NCBI RefSeq assembly: GCF_003031585.1 | Contig: NZ_PWAA01000042.1 | Coordinates: 1-64,000, forward strand | Source: Thalassobius sp. I31.1 | GTDB lineage: Bacteria; Pseudomonadota; Alphaproteobacteria; Rhodobacterales; Rhodobacteraceae | Direction: 5' to 3' | DNA: 64,000 nt | Part shown: one piece after another, positions 36,863-45,980 of the stretch | Layout of the letters: each line of letters opens with the position of its first letter | Numbering within the stretch: the first letter of the stretch is position 1 | Translations under genes and position numbers: made by a program | The notes under the pieces: generated by a model | Told to the model about the DNA's origin: nothing | Database searches by the model: none | The model's input: the letters and a program-made list of their open reading frames with translations, nothing else

Positions 36863-38269
36863 ATGGAACCTATTACCATTGGCCTGATTGTTTCGGCTGT
36901 GATGCTTCTGATGGTTGTTCTGGGCATGCGCGTTGCGTTCGCGGCGGGGCTTGCGGGCTTTCTCGGGTTGATCTGGATCTTCTGGGCGAAGAAAAATTAC
37001 GGTATTGATGATTTCGGCTGGGCGCTGACAGTGGCTGCGAAAACCGCCGGACAGGTGCCGCATTCCAAGGTGACGACGCAGGCGCTTTCCCTGATCCCGA
37101 CCTTTATCCTGATCGGCTATCTGGCCTATTACGCCGGGCTGACGCAGGCCTTGTTTGAGGCGGCGAAACGCTGGATCGCATGGGTGCCGGGCGGGCTGGC
37201 GGTGTCGACTATCTTTGCGACAGCTGGCTTTGCGGCGGTGTCCGGGGCTTCTGTTGCGACGGCGGCTGTATTTGCGCGGATTGCCATCCCGGAAATGCTG
37301 AAAATCGGGTATGACAAGAAATTCGCAGCGGGTGTGGTTGCTGCGGGCGGTACGCTTGCCAGTCTGATCCCGCCCTCTGCCATCCTTGTGATTTATGCGA
37401 TTATTGTGGAACAGGATGTGGGGAAACTGTTGCTGGCGGGTTTCCTGCCAGGGGTGTTTTCCGCGATTGTTTACGGTGCACTGATCATCGGTATGGCCAT
37501 GATGATCAAAGGGTTTGGTCCACCGGTGAAGGGCTTCACCTGGAAGGAACGGTTTGAATCCCTGCCACCAGCATTGCCAATCCTGGTCGTCGTCGCGACG
37601 ATTATTCTTTTCGTTTACAACCCTTTCGGGGGAGATGCCTGGGGCACACCAACGGAAGGCGGGGCGATTGGGGCCTTTGTGGTTTTCTGTATGGCGCTCT
37701 GGCGCGGGATGCGCTGGCCGCAGCTGAAAGATGCTTTGCTTGAAACGGCAAAACTGTCGGTCATGATCTTCACCATCATCTGGGGTGTGTTGATCTATGT
37801 GCGCTTCCTGGGGTTTGCTGATCTGCCGGGCGCGTTCTCTGACTGGATCACCGGGCTGGAACAATCCCCGATGCTGACGCTGGTCTTCATTCTGCTGGCC
37901 TATGCTGTGCTGGGGATGTTTATGGATGCGATCGGCATGCTGCTTTTGACATTGCCGGTGGTTTATCCTGCGGTCATGGCGCTGAATGGCGGCGAGTTCG
38001 TATCCGCCGCAGACAGTACCTTCGGCATGTCCGGCCCAATGTGTGCGATCTGGTTCGGGATCCTTGTGGTGAAGATGGCTGAATTCTGCCTGATTACACC
38101 GCCCATTGGCCTGAACTGCTTTGTCGTGGCCGGTGTGCGCGATGATCTGAGCGTCCAGGATGTTTTCAAAGGCGTGACCCCGTTTTTCATCGCGGATGCG
38201 GTGACAATCGCGCTTTTGGTTGCGTTTCCGATGATCGTGCTCTGGTTGCCAATGCAGGCTGTGGGCTGA
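36863..38269 (+). CDS. dctM: TRAP transporter large permease subunit (DctM)
   Basis: Sodium-coupled transport subunit, 468 residues with about twelve membrane segments. Family features include FAAGLAGFLGLIW near the N-terminus, the discontinuous-helix segment FAAVSGASVATAAVFARIAIPEM, and the C-terminal PVVYPAVMAL and ITPPIGLNCFVVAG. The ATG at 36863 is used, 2 bp after the dctQ stop with AAGGG overlapping that stop; the frame is open 67 codons upstream inside dctQ. Substrate unknown. Confidence 0.92.
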   Translation: MEPITIGLIVSAVMLLMVVLGMRVAFAAGLAGFLGLIWIFWAKKNYGIDDFGWALTVAAKTAGQVPHSKVTTQALSLIPTFILIGYLAYYAGLTQALFEAAKRWIAWVPGGLAVSTIFATAGFAAVSGASVATAAVFARIAIPEMLKIGYDKKFAAGVVAAGGTLASLIPPSAILVIYAIIVEQDVGKLLLAGFLPGVFSAIVYGALIIGMAMMIKGFGPPVKGFTWKERFESLPPALPILVVVATIILFVYNPFGGDAWGTPTEGGAIGAFVVFCMALWRGMRWPQLKDALLETAKLSVMIFTIIWGVLIYVRFLGFADLPGAFSDWITGLEQSPMLTLVFILLAYAVLGMFMDAIGMLLLTLPVVYPAVMALNGGEFVSAADSTFGMSGPMCAIWFGILVVKMAEFCLITPPIGLNCFVVAGVRDDLSVQDVFKGVTPFFIADAVTIALLVAFPMIVLWLPMQAVG

Positions 38270-38340
38270 CGCACAAAATTGCGGCTTGCGCCAGGTGGGG
38301 CAGGCCGCGTATTGGGGGCGCAGGAAACGGACGAGCGACC

Positions 38341-38835
38341 ATGACTGCATTTACCCCCACGCCTGAGAATACACGTCAGCTGCGCGATGCCTATGGCCGC
38401 TTTGCGACCGGCGTCTGCATCGTGACCACCCGCACAGATAGTGGGCCGGTCGGGATGACTGTGAACAGTTTCTCTTCGGTGTCTCTTGATCCGGCTCTGG
38501 TGCTTTGGTGTCCGATGAAGGGATCCGAACGCACGGCGTCTTTCACAGGTGCCAGCCATTTTGCCATTCACGTGTTGCGCGAAGATCAGGGCGATCTGGC
38601 CATGGCATTTGCCAAAAATGGTGATGCGTTCGCCGGGCTGGATATCGTTGAGGGAATGGGTGGTGTACCACTTCTGCCTGACTGCTGCGCACGGTTTGAA
38701 TGTGAGGCAGCGGGTCAGCATGAAGCCGGAGATCACCTGATCCAGGTTGGCCAGGTTCTGCGGGCAGAGTTCAATAGTGAATTTGCGCCACTGATTTTCG
38801 CCGGTGGTGCTTTCGGCGGTTTCAACGCAGTCTGA
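38341..38835 (+). CDS. Flavin reductase-like FMN-binding protein
   Basis: Flavin reductase domain protein (DIM6/NTAB family), 164 residues. The FMN-binding signature is seen in AYGRFATGVCIVTTRTDSGPVGMTVNSFSSVSLDPALVLWC. Such proteins supply reduced flavin to two-component monooxygenases; none is encoded nearby. It stands 71 bp after dctM and may be read with it. Convergent with msrA across a symmetric hairpin. Confidence 0.88.
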   Translation: MTAFTPTPENTRQLRDAYGRFATGVCIVTTRTDSGPVGMTVNSFSSVSLDPALVLWCPMKGSERTASFTGASHFAIHVLREDQGDLAMAFAKNGDAFAGLDIVEGMGGVPLLPDCCARFECEAAGQHEAGDHLIQVGQVLRAEFNSEFAPLIFAGGAFGGFNAV

Positions 38836-38870
38836 CCGGCGCGTTTTACTTTGCCCTGAAACGGCCAAGG

Positions 38871-38893
38871 ATATGGGGGCAGTGCCCCCATAT
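38871..38893. terminator. Symmetric terminator between convergent genes
   Basis: Perfect 10-bp stem ATATGGGGGC / GCCCCCATAT with a 3-nt loop, ending 3 bp before the msrA stop. It shares the GGGGGC/GCCCCC core of the dispersed repeat but lacks the CCCCCGGAGTATTT part. Confidence 0.7.
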
Positions 38894-38895
38894 GT

Positions 38896-39402
38896 TTAGC
38901 TTTCGGATCGTTTTGGCAGCACCCAATCCGGACGCGCAAAATGGCAGGTATAGCCGTTCGGGTTCTTTTCCAGGTAATCCTGGTGATAGTCTTCTGCCGC
39001 CCAGAATTCACGGACAGGCACAACGTCAGTCACGACTTTCCCGGGCCAGAGGTCAGAGGCATCCACATCGGCAATCGTATCAATTGCACAGGCCTTCTGA
39101 TCTTCATCGACATAGAAGATGGCAGAGCGATAGCTTGTGCCCAGATCATTCCCCTGACGGTTTACCGTGGTCGGATCATGGATCTGGAAGAAGAATTCCA
39201 GAAGCTTGCGAAAGCTGGTCTTTGCAGGATCATAGGTGATCTCGATCCCTTCGGCATGGGTGCCGTGATCCTTATAGGTCGCATTAGGCACATCGCCGCC
39301 CGTATAACCGACGCGGGTGGTAACAACCCCATCCATGCGGCGGATCAGGTCTTCCATGCCCCAGAAACAGCCCCCGGCCAGTACTGCGCGCTCTAAGCTC
39401 AT
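38896..39402 (-). CDS. msrA: Peptide-methionine (S)-S-oxide reductase
   Basis: Repairs the S epimer of oxidised methionine, 168 residues. The catalytic cysteine lies in [34 protein letters not shown] and [13 protein letters not shown] are conserved. The C-terminus has no clear recycling cysteine pair. Start overlaps the msrB stop by ATGA, so the two repair enzymes are made together. Confidence 0.95.
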   Translation of the reverse strand: MSLERAVLAGGCFWGMEDLIRRMDGVVTTRVGYTGGDVPNATYKDHGTHAEGIEITYDPAKTSFRKLLEFFFQIHDPTTVNRQGNDLGTSYRSAIFYVDEDQKACAIDTIADVDASDLWPGKVVTDVVPVREFWAAEDYHQDYLEKNPNGYTCHFARPDWVLPKRSES

Positions 39403-39851
39403 GATGTTTCTCCCTCAAACAGATGTGCGTATTCGCCATAGCCTTCTGCTTCCAGATCTGCCAGCGCAATAAAACGCATGGAGGCAGAATTGATGCAATA
39501 GCGCAGCCCGCCCTGGTCAGCAGGACCATCCGGGAAGACATGGCCCAGGTGGGTGTCACCATGGGTGGACCGTACTTCTGTGCGGATCATGCCGTGGGTT
39601 GTGTCATGCAGTTCCTGCACATGGGTATCTTCCACAGGTTTTGTGAAGCTTGGCCAACCGCAACCGGAATCGAATTTATCCATAGAGGTAAACAGAGGCT
39701 CACCAGAGACAATATCGACATAAAGCCCTGTCGCTTTGTTTTTGTCCAATACGCCTGTGAAGGGGCGTTCGGTGCCGTTTTCCTGTGTCACACGGAATTC
39801 TTCCGCGCTGAGGCGGGCGATGGCGTCGGGGTCTTTGTGGTAACGTGTCAT
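39399..39851 (-). CDS. msrB: Peptide-methionine (R)-S-oxide reductase
   Basis: Repairs the R epimer of oxidised methionine, 150 residues. The catalytic cysteine is in [11 protein letters not shown], with GCGWPSF and [11 protein letters not shown] upstream. The two CxxC zinc pairs of many MsrB proteins are absent, so this is the zinc-free form; C in SGCGWPSF is the likely resolving residue. First gene of the msrB-msrA pair. Confidence 0.94.
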   Translation of the reverse strand: MTRYHKDPDAIARLSAEEFRVTQENGTERPFTGVLDKNKATGLYVDIVSGEPLFTSMDKFDSGCGWPSFTKPVEDTHVQELHDTTHGMIRTEVRSTHGDTHLGHVFPDGPADQGGLRYCINSASMRFIALADLEAEGYGEYAHLFEGETS

Positions 39852-39985
39852 GGCGCTCCTTTCGATGTTGAATGGAATATGGGCAGCGCGTCAGGCTTTG
39901 TCCATGAAAGTTACAGAGGATGATTTTCTTGTGAAAACCGCGCGAGGTCGGTGACAAGCGGGATTGGCGGGCGTAGATAGAGAAT

Positions 39986-40324
39986 ATGGATAAGAAACAA
40001 GCTATAACCGCCTTTGGCGCGCTAAGCCAGGAAAGCCGGCTGGATGTTTTCCGCCGTCTGGTGCAGGCAGGAAATCAGGGCATGTTGTCCGGGGAAATCG
40101 CCACCGCGCTCGGGCAGAAACAGAACACGGCCTCTGTGAATTTGTCGATCCTGCTGCGCGCCGGACTGATCCGCAATGAACGGGACGGGCGAACTGTCCG
40201 GTACTTTGCAGATTTTGAGGGTGTCGGTGGGCTGCTTGGCTATCTGATGGAAGATTGCTGTGGCGGGCAGGCAGACCAATGCCGCCCACTGATTGATCAG
40301 GTGATGACCGGGCGCGGCTGCTAA
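39986..40324 (+). CDS. ArsR-family transcriptional regulator
   Basis: Winged-helix repressor of 112 residues: [17 protein letters not shown], then the recognition region [25 protein letters not shown] and wing [13 protein letters not shown]. Cysteines cluster at the C-terminus (EDCCGG, QC, and the terminal C), which could bind a metal or arsenite, but the classic ELCVCDL sensor is absent. It stands alone, divergent from msrB by about 130 bp, and its stop overlaps the convergent hisE stop by four bases. Confidence 0.88.
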   Translation: MDKKQAITAFGALSQESRLDVFRRLVQAGNQGMLSGEIATALGQKQNTASVNLSILLRAGLIRNERDGRTVRYFADFEGVGGLLGYLMEDCCGGQADQCRPLIDQVMTGRGC

Positions 40325-40638
40325 GCCTTCGGGCGCGCGGCTTTTTCTGCAATGCCGGAGGTGCCTTCGCGCCGGTCAAGTTCGGCCAGAACGCTTTCAA
40401 ACTTCACGCCTGACGCCTGCAGCATCACCAGCAGATGGTAAAGAACATCGGCTGCTTCTGCAGTCAGGTTTGTTGTGTCGCCTTTGACAGAAGCGATGAT
40501 GGCTTCCACGGCTTCTTCACCGAATTTCTCGGCACATTTCTCAGGGCCCTTCGCCAGAAGCTTTGCGGTCCAGGAACTGTCCGGATCCGCATTCGCACGG
40601 CTGGCGATGGTTTCTGCAAGGCGGGAAAGCGTGTGCAT
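40321..40638 (-). CDS. hisE: Phosphoribosyl-ATP pyrophosphatase
   Basis: Second step of histidine synthesis, 105 residues; all-alpha NTP-pyrophosphatase fold. Conserved [24 protein letters not shown] and [13 protein letters not shown] carry the metal-binding acidic residues. Last gene of the minus-strand his run, 3 bp after hisF. Confidence 0.94.
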   Translation of the reverse strand: MHTLSRLAETIASRANADPDSSWTAKLLAKGPEKCAEKFGEEAVEAIIASVKGDTTNLTAEAADVLYHLLVMLQASGVKFESVLAELDRREGTSGIAEKAARPKA

Positions 40639-40641
40639 GGG

Positions 40642-41403
40642 TTACTCCAGTCGCATCGGGATACCCGCATTGGCCATATGTTCCTTGGCCTCGCGGATGG
40701 TGTAATCGCCAAAGTGGAAGATAGACGCTGCAAGCACCGCAGATGCGCCGCCTTCTGTCACGCCTTCAACCAGGTGATCCAGGGTGCCGACACCGCCGGA
40801 AGCGATCACAGGCACATTGACAGAATCTGAAATGGCACGGGTCAGGGGCAGGTTAAAGCCAGCACGGGTGCCGTCACGATCCATTGAGGTCAGCAGGATT
40901 TCACCTGCACCTTTCGCTACCATGGTTTTCGCGAAATCCACCGCATCAATGCCCGTTTCCTTGCGTCCGCCATGGGTGAAGATTTCCCATTTGCCCGGTG
41001 CAACGGTTTTGGCGTCAATCGCCACAACGATGCACTGGCTGCCGAATTGATTTGCGGCTTCTGAGACAGCATCAGGGTTGGCGACTGCGGCAGAGTTAAA
41101 AGAGACCTTATCCGCACCCGCCAGCAGCAGATCGCGCACATCCTGTGCGGTACGCACGCCGCCACCGATCGTCAGGGGCACATAGCATTGTTCTGCGGTG
41201 CGTCGTGCCACATCAAACATCGTGCCACGGTTTTCATGGGTGGCTTTGATGTCGAGAAAGCAGATTTCATCCGCGCCGGCCGCATCATAGGCGCGTGCGC
41301 TTTCTACAGGGTCGCCTGCATCAATCAGGTCAACGAAGTTCACACCTTTTACGACACGACCTTCAGCCACATCAAGACATGGGATAATCCGGGTTTTCAG
41401 CAC
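40642..41403 (-). CDS. hisF: Imidazole glycerol phosphate synthase, cyclase subunit
   Basis: TIM-barrel cyclase that with HisH makes IGP and AICAR, 253 residues. Catalytic aspartates lie in [15 protein letters not shown] and VVAIDAKTV; phosphate-binding GGGVRT and ASGGVGT are present. It is separated from hisA by the Hint-domain gene, so the normally tight hisA-hisF pair is split here. Confidence 0.96.
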   Translation of the reverse strand: MLKTRIIPCLDVAEGRVVKGVNFVDLIDAGDPVESARAYDAAGADEICFLDIKATHENRGTMFDVARRTAEQCYVPLTIGGGVRTAQDVRDLLLAGADKVSFNSAAVANPDAVSEAANQFGSQCIVVAIDAKTVAPGKWEIFTHGGRKETGIDAVDFAKTMVAKGAGEILLTSMDRDGTRAGFNLPLTRAISDSVNVPVIASGGVGTLDHLVEGVTEGGASAVLAASIFHFGDYTIREAKEHMANAGIPMRLE

Positions 41404-41460
41404 AGCACGCCCCTCATTGTTCGCGCATGGTTTTAGAGGCAGGCGGGGGCAATGAAAAGC

Positions 41461-42855
41461 TTAAACAAGCAGTCGCGATGTATTGACCGTCGGGGTGAGG
41501 CGGGCTGTCGGGCCATAGCTGCCATTATGGCTGCGCAGTTCCGGGAAAATACCCAGCAGTTCATCACGCTGTGCCCCGGGCAAAAGCCCTTTGGCAAGCT
41601 GCCCGGCGTGCAGGCTTTCAGTTGGGGCATTCTCGGCCGTGACGATTTCGTGCTGATCAAAAAGAAGGTGGATATATGTGACCTGATCAGCATCCTGATC
41701 AACGTAAATCGTATCATGATTGATCAGCGCCTTTGCCGGAACCAGGATTTCGACCTCACCAAACAAGAGTTGCGCTTTCCAGCCGGTAATCAGCATACGA
41801 TGCTGCGGAGAGACACGCATATCCCGGTTGGGAATTCCTGGCGCGATACTGTCTTTCTGAATGTAGATCGGGTTGTGCTGCGGGCTTGCCGCCAGGAATG
41901 ACGTGCCCAAGGTACGTTTGCAAACCCAGCGCAGTGGTTGCGGCCCGCGATCCCGTGTCAGCACCAGATCCCCTGCAACCAATGCCTCAACTGCCCTGTC
42001 GCCATAGGGTGTTGCAATCAGACACCCGGGCGTGAAGCAAGGGATCAGGCCTTCTTCAAAGCCAATGACACCAACGACTTCATCAATATGACCGGTTTCT
42101 GTGTCATCAGATTGTTCTTCCTGAATATGGACGTCAGTGGAAGAGCTTGTCAGGTTACTGAGGGCAACCCGGGCGGTATCGCCACCATTGATGGTTTGCG
42201 TATCGGCAATGTAAACGCCATTTGTGAACGTCGTGCCCATATTCACAGTATCTGCGTTGTGGTTCACACCGCCCTGGGTGAGGGAAACCCCTGAGTTGCC
42301 TGTGTTGTTTCCCCCGGCTTCGATTGCAATCCAGCCAATGGTTTCTGAACCGTGGTCGTCGTTTTCTGCTTCTTCTTCCTGGAGGCTGAGATTAAAGCCT
42401 GTGGTCGTTATCCCGCTGGGATCACTATCAACTGCAATTGTGTCATTGTTTGACATAACCGATGTCAGAACGGTCGGCGTGGAAGAGAAGGTTGAACCAA
42501 ATGAAACCGGTGTGCTGCCTGTTCCGTCTGCTGTTGTGGTGCCTGCGGTGACAGTTCTGCCATCCGGCAGCGTGTGTGTGTCAGCAGAAATGGCGACCCA
42601 GTTGATGGTTTCTACAGCAGGATGCGCACCATCCAGATATTCCCATTCTTCAATAATAAAGCTGAAACCGGTTTCGTCGCTGTCCGTGATCCGGATGGTA
42701 TAGGGATCGCCACCGTTTTGGGTCCCGCTGATGACAATCACCGGGTCAGTAATATTCTCTGTGAAATCGACACGAATAGGAACTGGCACCAGAGGAGGGG
42801 TGCCAGGGATTGCATCCTGGGCCGTGTCGAGGCTGCCTGCTTCGCCAATTGCCAT
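41461..42855 (-). CDS. Hint-domain protein with lectin-like repeats, between hisF and hisA
   Basis: 464 residues in two parts. The N-terminal 250 hold three imperfect repeats, each an acidic EEE/EEW-type segment followed by a GW-type strand: EEWEYLDG...ETINWVAIS, LQEEEAENDDHGSETIGWIAIEAG and IQEEQSDDTE...EVVGVIGFEEG. They resemble H-type lectin modules. The C-terminal 190 residues are a Hint (hedgehog/intein) domain, starting CFTPGCLIATPYGDRAVEALVAGDLVLTRD and containing SPQHRMLI. Such proteins are common and often secreted in Rhodobacterales; the role is unknown. No signal peptide is visible. It sits in frame with the his genes but is not part of the pathway. Confidence 0.8.
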   Translation of the reverse strand: MAIGEAGSLDTAQDAIPGTPPLVPVPIRVDFTENITDPVIVISGTQNGGDPYTIRITDSDETGFSFIIEEWEYLDGAHPAVETINWVAISADTHTLPDGRTVTAGTTTADGTGSTPVSFGSTFSSTPTVLTSVMSNNDTIAVDSDPSGITTTGFNLSLQEEEAENDDHGSETIGWIAIEAGGNNTGNSGVSLTQGGVNHNADTVNMGTTFTNGVYIADTQTINGGDTARVALSNLTSSSTDVHIQEEQSDDTETGHIDEVVGVIGFEEGLIPCFTPGCLIATPYGDRAVEALVAGDLVLTRDRGPQPLRWVCKRTLGTSFLAASPQHNPIYIQKDSIAPGIPNRDMRVSPQHRMLITGWKAQLLFGEVEILVPAKALINHDTIYVDQDADQVTYIHLLFDQHEIVTAENAPTESLHAGQLAKGLLPGAQRDELLGIFPELRSHNGSYGPTARLTPTVNTSRLLV

Positions 42856-42962
42856 ATTGTTCTGCGCGTATTTGTTTTTGTTTTGATTAATCTACAACAA
42901 ATACGCAGCAGGGGGAATCCCCTGAGATTATAAATGGTAAACAGGGATAGCTGAGCCCTGAA

Positions 42963-43685
42963 TTAGCCCTTCAGGACATCCAGTGCCGCTTTCAGGTCAA
43001 TGGCACCATCATAGAGCGCGCGACCGGAAATGGCGCCGTTCAGATCTGCACCGCAGGATTTCAGCGCGCGCAGGTCTTCGAGAGAACTGACACCGCCAGA
43101 GGCGATCACCGGGATTGAAACGGCGCGGGCCAGATCTGCGGTGGCTTCGACATTCACGCCTTTCATCGCGCCATCGCGCAGGATGTCGGTGTAAATAATC
43201 GCGCAAACGCCTGCATCTTCAAAGGATTTTGCAAGGTCGGTGACCATGACGTCGGTTTCCTCAGCCCAGCCTTTGGTGGCCACTTTGCCGTTGCGCGCAT
43301 CAATGCCCACGGCAACTTTGCCTGGAAATTCCTTTGCGGCTTCGCGCACGAGATCAGGGTTTTCAACGGCAACTGTGCCCAGGATTACACGCGCCAGGCC
43401 CTTGTCGATCCAGCGTTCAATTGTCGCCATATCCCGGATGCCGCCACCCAGCTGGGCGGGGGTTTTTGTTTGTTTCAGGATCTCTTCTACGGGGGCAGCG
43501 TTCACGGGTTCACCGGCAAAAGCTCCATTAAGATCAACAAGATGCAGCCATTCACAGCCTGCGTTCACGAACTCCATCGCCTGGGCTGCGGGGTTGTCGT
43601 TGAACACGGTTTCCTGTTCCATATCCCCATGGACAAGGCGCACGGCGCGGCCGTCTTTGAGGTCGATAGCGGGGTAAAGGATCAT
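42963..43685 (-). CDS. hisA: Phosphoribosylformimino-AICAR ribotide isomerase
   Basis: TIM-barrel isomerase of histidine synthesis, 240 residues. Active-site aspartates lie in [16 protein letters not shown] and [21 protein letters not shown] and ASGGVSS bind phosphate. AGGAGTTCCCC precedes the ATG. A DUF2147 gene on the other strand separates it from hisH. Confidence 0.96.
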   Translation of the reverse strand: MILYPAIDLKDGRAVRLVHGDMEQETVFNDNPAAQAMEFVNAGCEWLHLVDLNGAFAGEPVNAAPVEEILKQTKTPAQLGGGIRDMATIERWIDKGLARVILGTVAVENPDLVREAAKEFPGKVAVGIDARNGKVATKGWAEETDVMVTDLAKSFEDAGVCAIIYTDILRDGAMKGVNVEATADLARAVSIPVIASGGVSSLEDLRALKSCGADLNGAISGRALYDGAIDLKAALDVLKG

Positions 43686-43832
43686 GGGGAACTCCTGACT
43701 GATTCAGCGTGCTTTTGCCATGATGTGCGCCCGTTTGCAAAGAGCCTGTGGTCGCAGCTTCACCTGAGGTAAGTCTGGACAGAACACAGGATTGCCCGCC
43801 ATCATGGCGAAAACTTAAAAGGGAGAGATGTT

Positions 43833-44225
43833 ATGAAGAAGATTGCACTGGCTGCACTGGGCCTTGTTGCTATGGCGGGAGCTGCGATGGCCGACCCGAT
43901 CCACGGCACCTGGCAGACCATTCCGGATGACAATGGTCACTATGGTCATATCGAAATTTCTGCTTGCGGATCAGCGGTTTGCGGAACGCTTGTGCGGGCA
44001 TATGACAGCGCGGGTACGCAGCTTGAGACGGACAATGTCGGCAAGCGCCTTGTCTGGGATATGGAAAATACCGGTGACGGAAATTACGACAATGGCAAGG
44101 TGTACAGCCCGGATCGCGACAAGACCTATAACGGCGATATGCAGTTGTCTGGCAACAGTCTGACTGTGCGTGGCTGTGTCTTTGGGATCTGTCGTTCCGG
44201 TGGCACCTGGAGCCGCGTGAACTGA
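43833..44225 (+). CDS. Secreted DUF2147 protein
   Basis: 130 residues with a clear signal peptide (MKKIALAALGLVAMAGAAMA). The mature part has the DUF2147 pattern: GTWQTIPDDNGHYGHIEISACGSAVCGTL, YDNGKVYSPDRDKTYNGDMQL, and the end GCVFGICRSGGTWSRV with a second cysteine pair. The periplasmic function of DUF2147 is not known. It reads opposite to the his genes and splits hisA from hisH. A good AGGGAGAG lies before the ATG. Confidence 0.9.
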   Translation: MKKIALAALGLVAMAGAAMADPIHGTWQTIPDDNGHYGHIEISACGSAVCGTLVRAYDSAGTQLETDNVGKRLVWDMENTGDGNYDNGKVYSPDRDKTYNGDMQLSGNSLTVRGCVFGICRSGGTWSRVN

Positions 44226-44239
44226 TTTAAGTCTGGCCG

Positions 44240-44295
44240 TCGTGGGGGCGCTGCCCCCACACCCCCGGAGTATTTCAGGCAAGATGAAAAGGGCC
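44240..44295. repeat. Dispersed hairpin repeat, copy 2
   Basis: GGGGGCGCTGCCCCC hairpin followed by ACCCCCGGAGTATTT and CAGGCAAGATGAAAAGGG. It begins 15 bp after the DUF2147 stop. Same order as copies at 22821 and 58232. Confidence 0.75.
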
Positions 44296-44383
44296 GGAAT
44301 ACCCTATGCACAAAGCATGCACATTATATGCACATGTTATGCATATCAGGCGGGCGGCGGATTAAGCCGCCCTTCATTTTTTG

Positions 44384-45022
44384 TTAAGGCTTCCAGGTCA
44401 GGAAATTGCCGATCAGGCGCAGGCCTGTGTGCTGGCTTTTTTCCGGGTGGAACTGCATGCCAATCATATTGTCGCGTGCGATAATCGCGGTGACATTGCC
44501 GCCGTAATCCACATGGGCAAGCTGATCCTGCGCGTTGGTCACGTCAAAGCGGAAGCTGTGCACGAAGTAGGCGTGATCACCGGATTTAATGCCATCGAGC
44601 ACAGCATGTTCCTGGTGCAGCACCAGATCATTCCAGCCCATATGCGGGACTTTCATCGCGGGGTCAGACGGGGTGATGTCCACAACTTCGCCTTTGATCC
44701 AGTCAAGGCCTGGCGTGTCTTCATATTCGCGACCGATGCTGGCCATCAGCTGCATGCCGACGCAGATGCCAAGGAAAGGACGCCCATCGCGGATGACGGC
44801 CTGTTCCATGGCTTCGCAGATCGCGGTGTGATCCACCAGTTCCTGGCGGCAGGCCGGGAAGGCGCCGTCACCTGGCAGAACCAGGCGGTCGGCGCGTGCG
44901 ATTGTATCGGCGTCTGAGGTCACGATGACGTCACCGGCGTTTACCTCGCCCGCCATGCGCTGGAACGCTTTTTCTGCGGAGTGCAGATTGCCGGAACCGT
45001 AGTCAATAATAGCCGTCAGCAC
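44384..45022 (-). CDS. hisH: Imidazole glycerol phosphate synthase, glutaminase subunit
   Basis: Class I glutamine amidotransferase that feeds ammonia to HisF, 212 residues. The nucleophile is in FLGICVGMQLM, and the catalytic His-Glu pair is in IGMQFHPEKS. The start is GTG at 45020-45022, directly abutting the hisB stop. LVLPGDGAFPA is the oxyanion-side segment. Confidence 0.95.
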   Translation of the reverse strand: MLTAIIDYGSGNLHSAEKAFQRMAGEVNAGDVIVTSDADTIARADRLVLPGDGAFPACRQELVDHTAICEAMEQAVIRDGRPFLGICVGMQLMASIGREYEDTPGLDWIKGEVVDITPSDPAMKVPHMGWNDLVLHQEHAVLDGIKSGDHAYFVHSFRFDVTNAQDQLAHVDYGGNVTAIIARDNMIGMQFHPEKSQHTGLRLIGNFLTWKP

Positions 45023-45610
45023 TTAGAGAGCCCCTTTGGTCGAAGGAATAGCATCGGCCTTGCGCGGATCGGTTTCCACAGCGATGCGCAGGGCGCGGGC
45101 CACGGCTTTGAATGCGGCCTCAACAATATGGTGGCTGTTGAACCCGTGGATCTGGTCGATGTGCAGGGTGATGCCGCCGTGCGTCGCAAAGGCTGTGAAG
45201 AACTCACGCACGAGTTCGGTGTCAAAATTGCCGATCTTCTGGGTTGGCACATCAACATTCCAGACAAGGAACGGACGTGCGGAGAGATCCAGCGCACAAC
45301 GCACCTGGGCGTCATCCATCGGCAGATGACATTCGCCGTAACGACGGATGCCTTTCTTATCGCCAAGCGCCTGTGTCAGGGCCTGGCCCAGGGCAATGCC
45401 TACGTCTTCGACGGTGTGGTGGTCGTCGATATGCAGATCACCTGTGGCGCGCACGGTGATGTCGATCAGGGAGTGGCGGGCCAGCTGATCCAGCATATGG
45501 TCAAAGAAACCCACGCCGGTTTTCATGTCATAGACGCCGGTGCCGTCGAGGTTCAGTTCGACAGAAATATCGGTTTCATTGGTTTTACGGGTCACGGTTG
45601 CTGTGCGCAT
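45023..45610 (-). CDS. hisB: Imidazoleglycerol-phosphate dehydratase
   Basis: Mn-dependent dehydratase of histidine synthesis, 195 residues, the monofunctional form without the phosphatase domain. Metal-binding motifs [24 protein letters not shown], and the repeat [18 protein letters not shown] are present. ATG 45610 is preferred over 45622, with AGG at good spacing. First his gene of the run; its promoter must lie in the 130-bp divergent region before 45741. Confidence 0.95.
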   Translation of the reverse strand: MRTATVTRKTNETDISVELNLDGTGVYDMKTGVGFFDHMLDQLARHSLIDITVRATGDLHIDDHHTVEDVGIALGQALTQALGDKKGIRRYGECHLPMDDAQVRCALDLSARPFLVWNVDVPTQKIGNFDTELVREFFTAFATHGGITLHIDQIHGFNSHHIVEAAFKAVARALRIAVETDPRKADAIPSTKGAL

Positions 45611-45740
45611 GGCGGGCCTCATCAGGTAAACTTAACTGCTTATAGGGGGCGGGGGCGGAATTTCCAATATGCTCAATTGCCCATTGTGCGGGTGCGGCGA
45701 TCTGTGCGAAATTCCGGGCAACTTATAACGGGAGAGATCC

Positions 45741-45980
45741 ATGACTAATCTGGTTTTTGTGCAGCTGCGCTGTCGTCCGGGCACGACCTATAAAGTGGCG
45801 GAACAGATCCTGCTGAAGGAAGTGCATTCAGAGCTTTATTCCACCTCAGGCGATTATGATCTGATCATGAAGCTGTATGTGCCTGAAGGCGAGGACACCG
45901 GGAAATTCATCAACGGCATCCTCGCAGATGTGACGGAACTTGAACGGTCCCTGACCACGATGACCTTTAAGGCGTTTTAA
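45741..45980 (+). CDS. Stand-alone Lrp/AsnC ligand-binding (RAM) domain
   Basis: 79 residues forming only the RAM sensor domain of Lrp-type regulators (FVQLRCRPGTTYKVAEQI, then STSGDYDLIMKLYV and SLTTMTFKAF), with no DNA-binding part. Such stand-alone domains exist in many bacteria and may bind amino acids or pair with full-length Lrp proteins. GGGAGAG precedes the ATG. Divergent from hisB; the 3' end overlaps the convergent znuB end by 14 bp. Confidence 0.85.
   Translation: MTNLVFVQLRCRPGTTYKVAEQILLKEVHSELYSTSGDYDLIMKLYVPEGEDTGKFINGILADVTELERSLTTMTFKAF

Noticed and set aside
36446-38350. 634-residue open frame on the minus strand
   Set aside because: Antisense to dctQ and dctM, rich in His/Arg/Gln with no domain; caused by codon bias on the coding strand.
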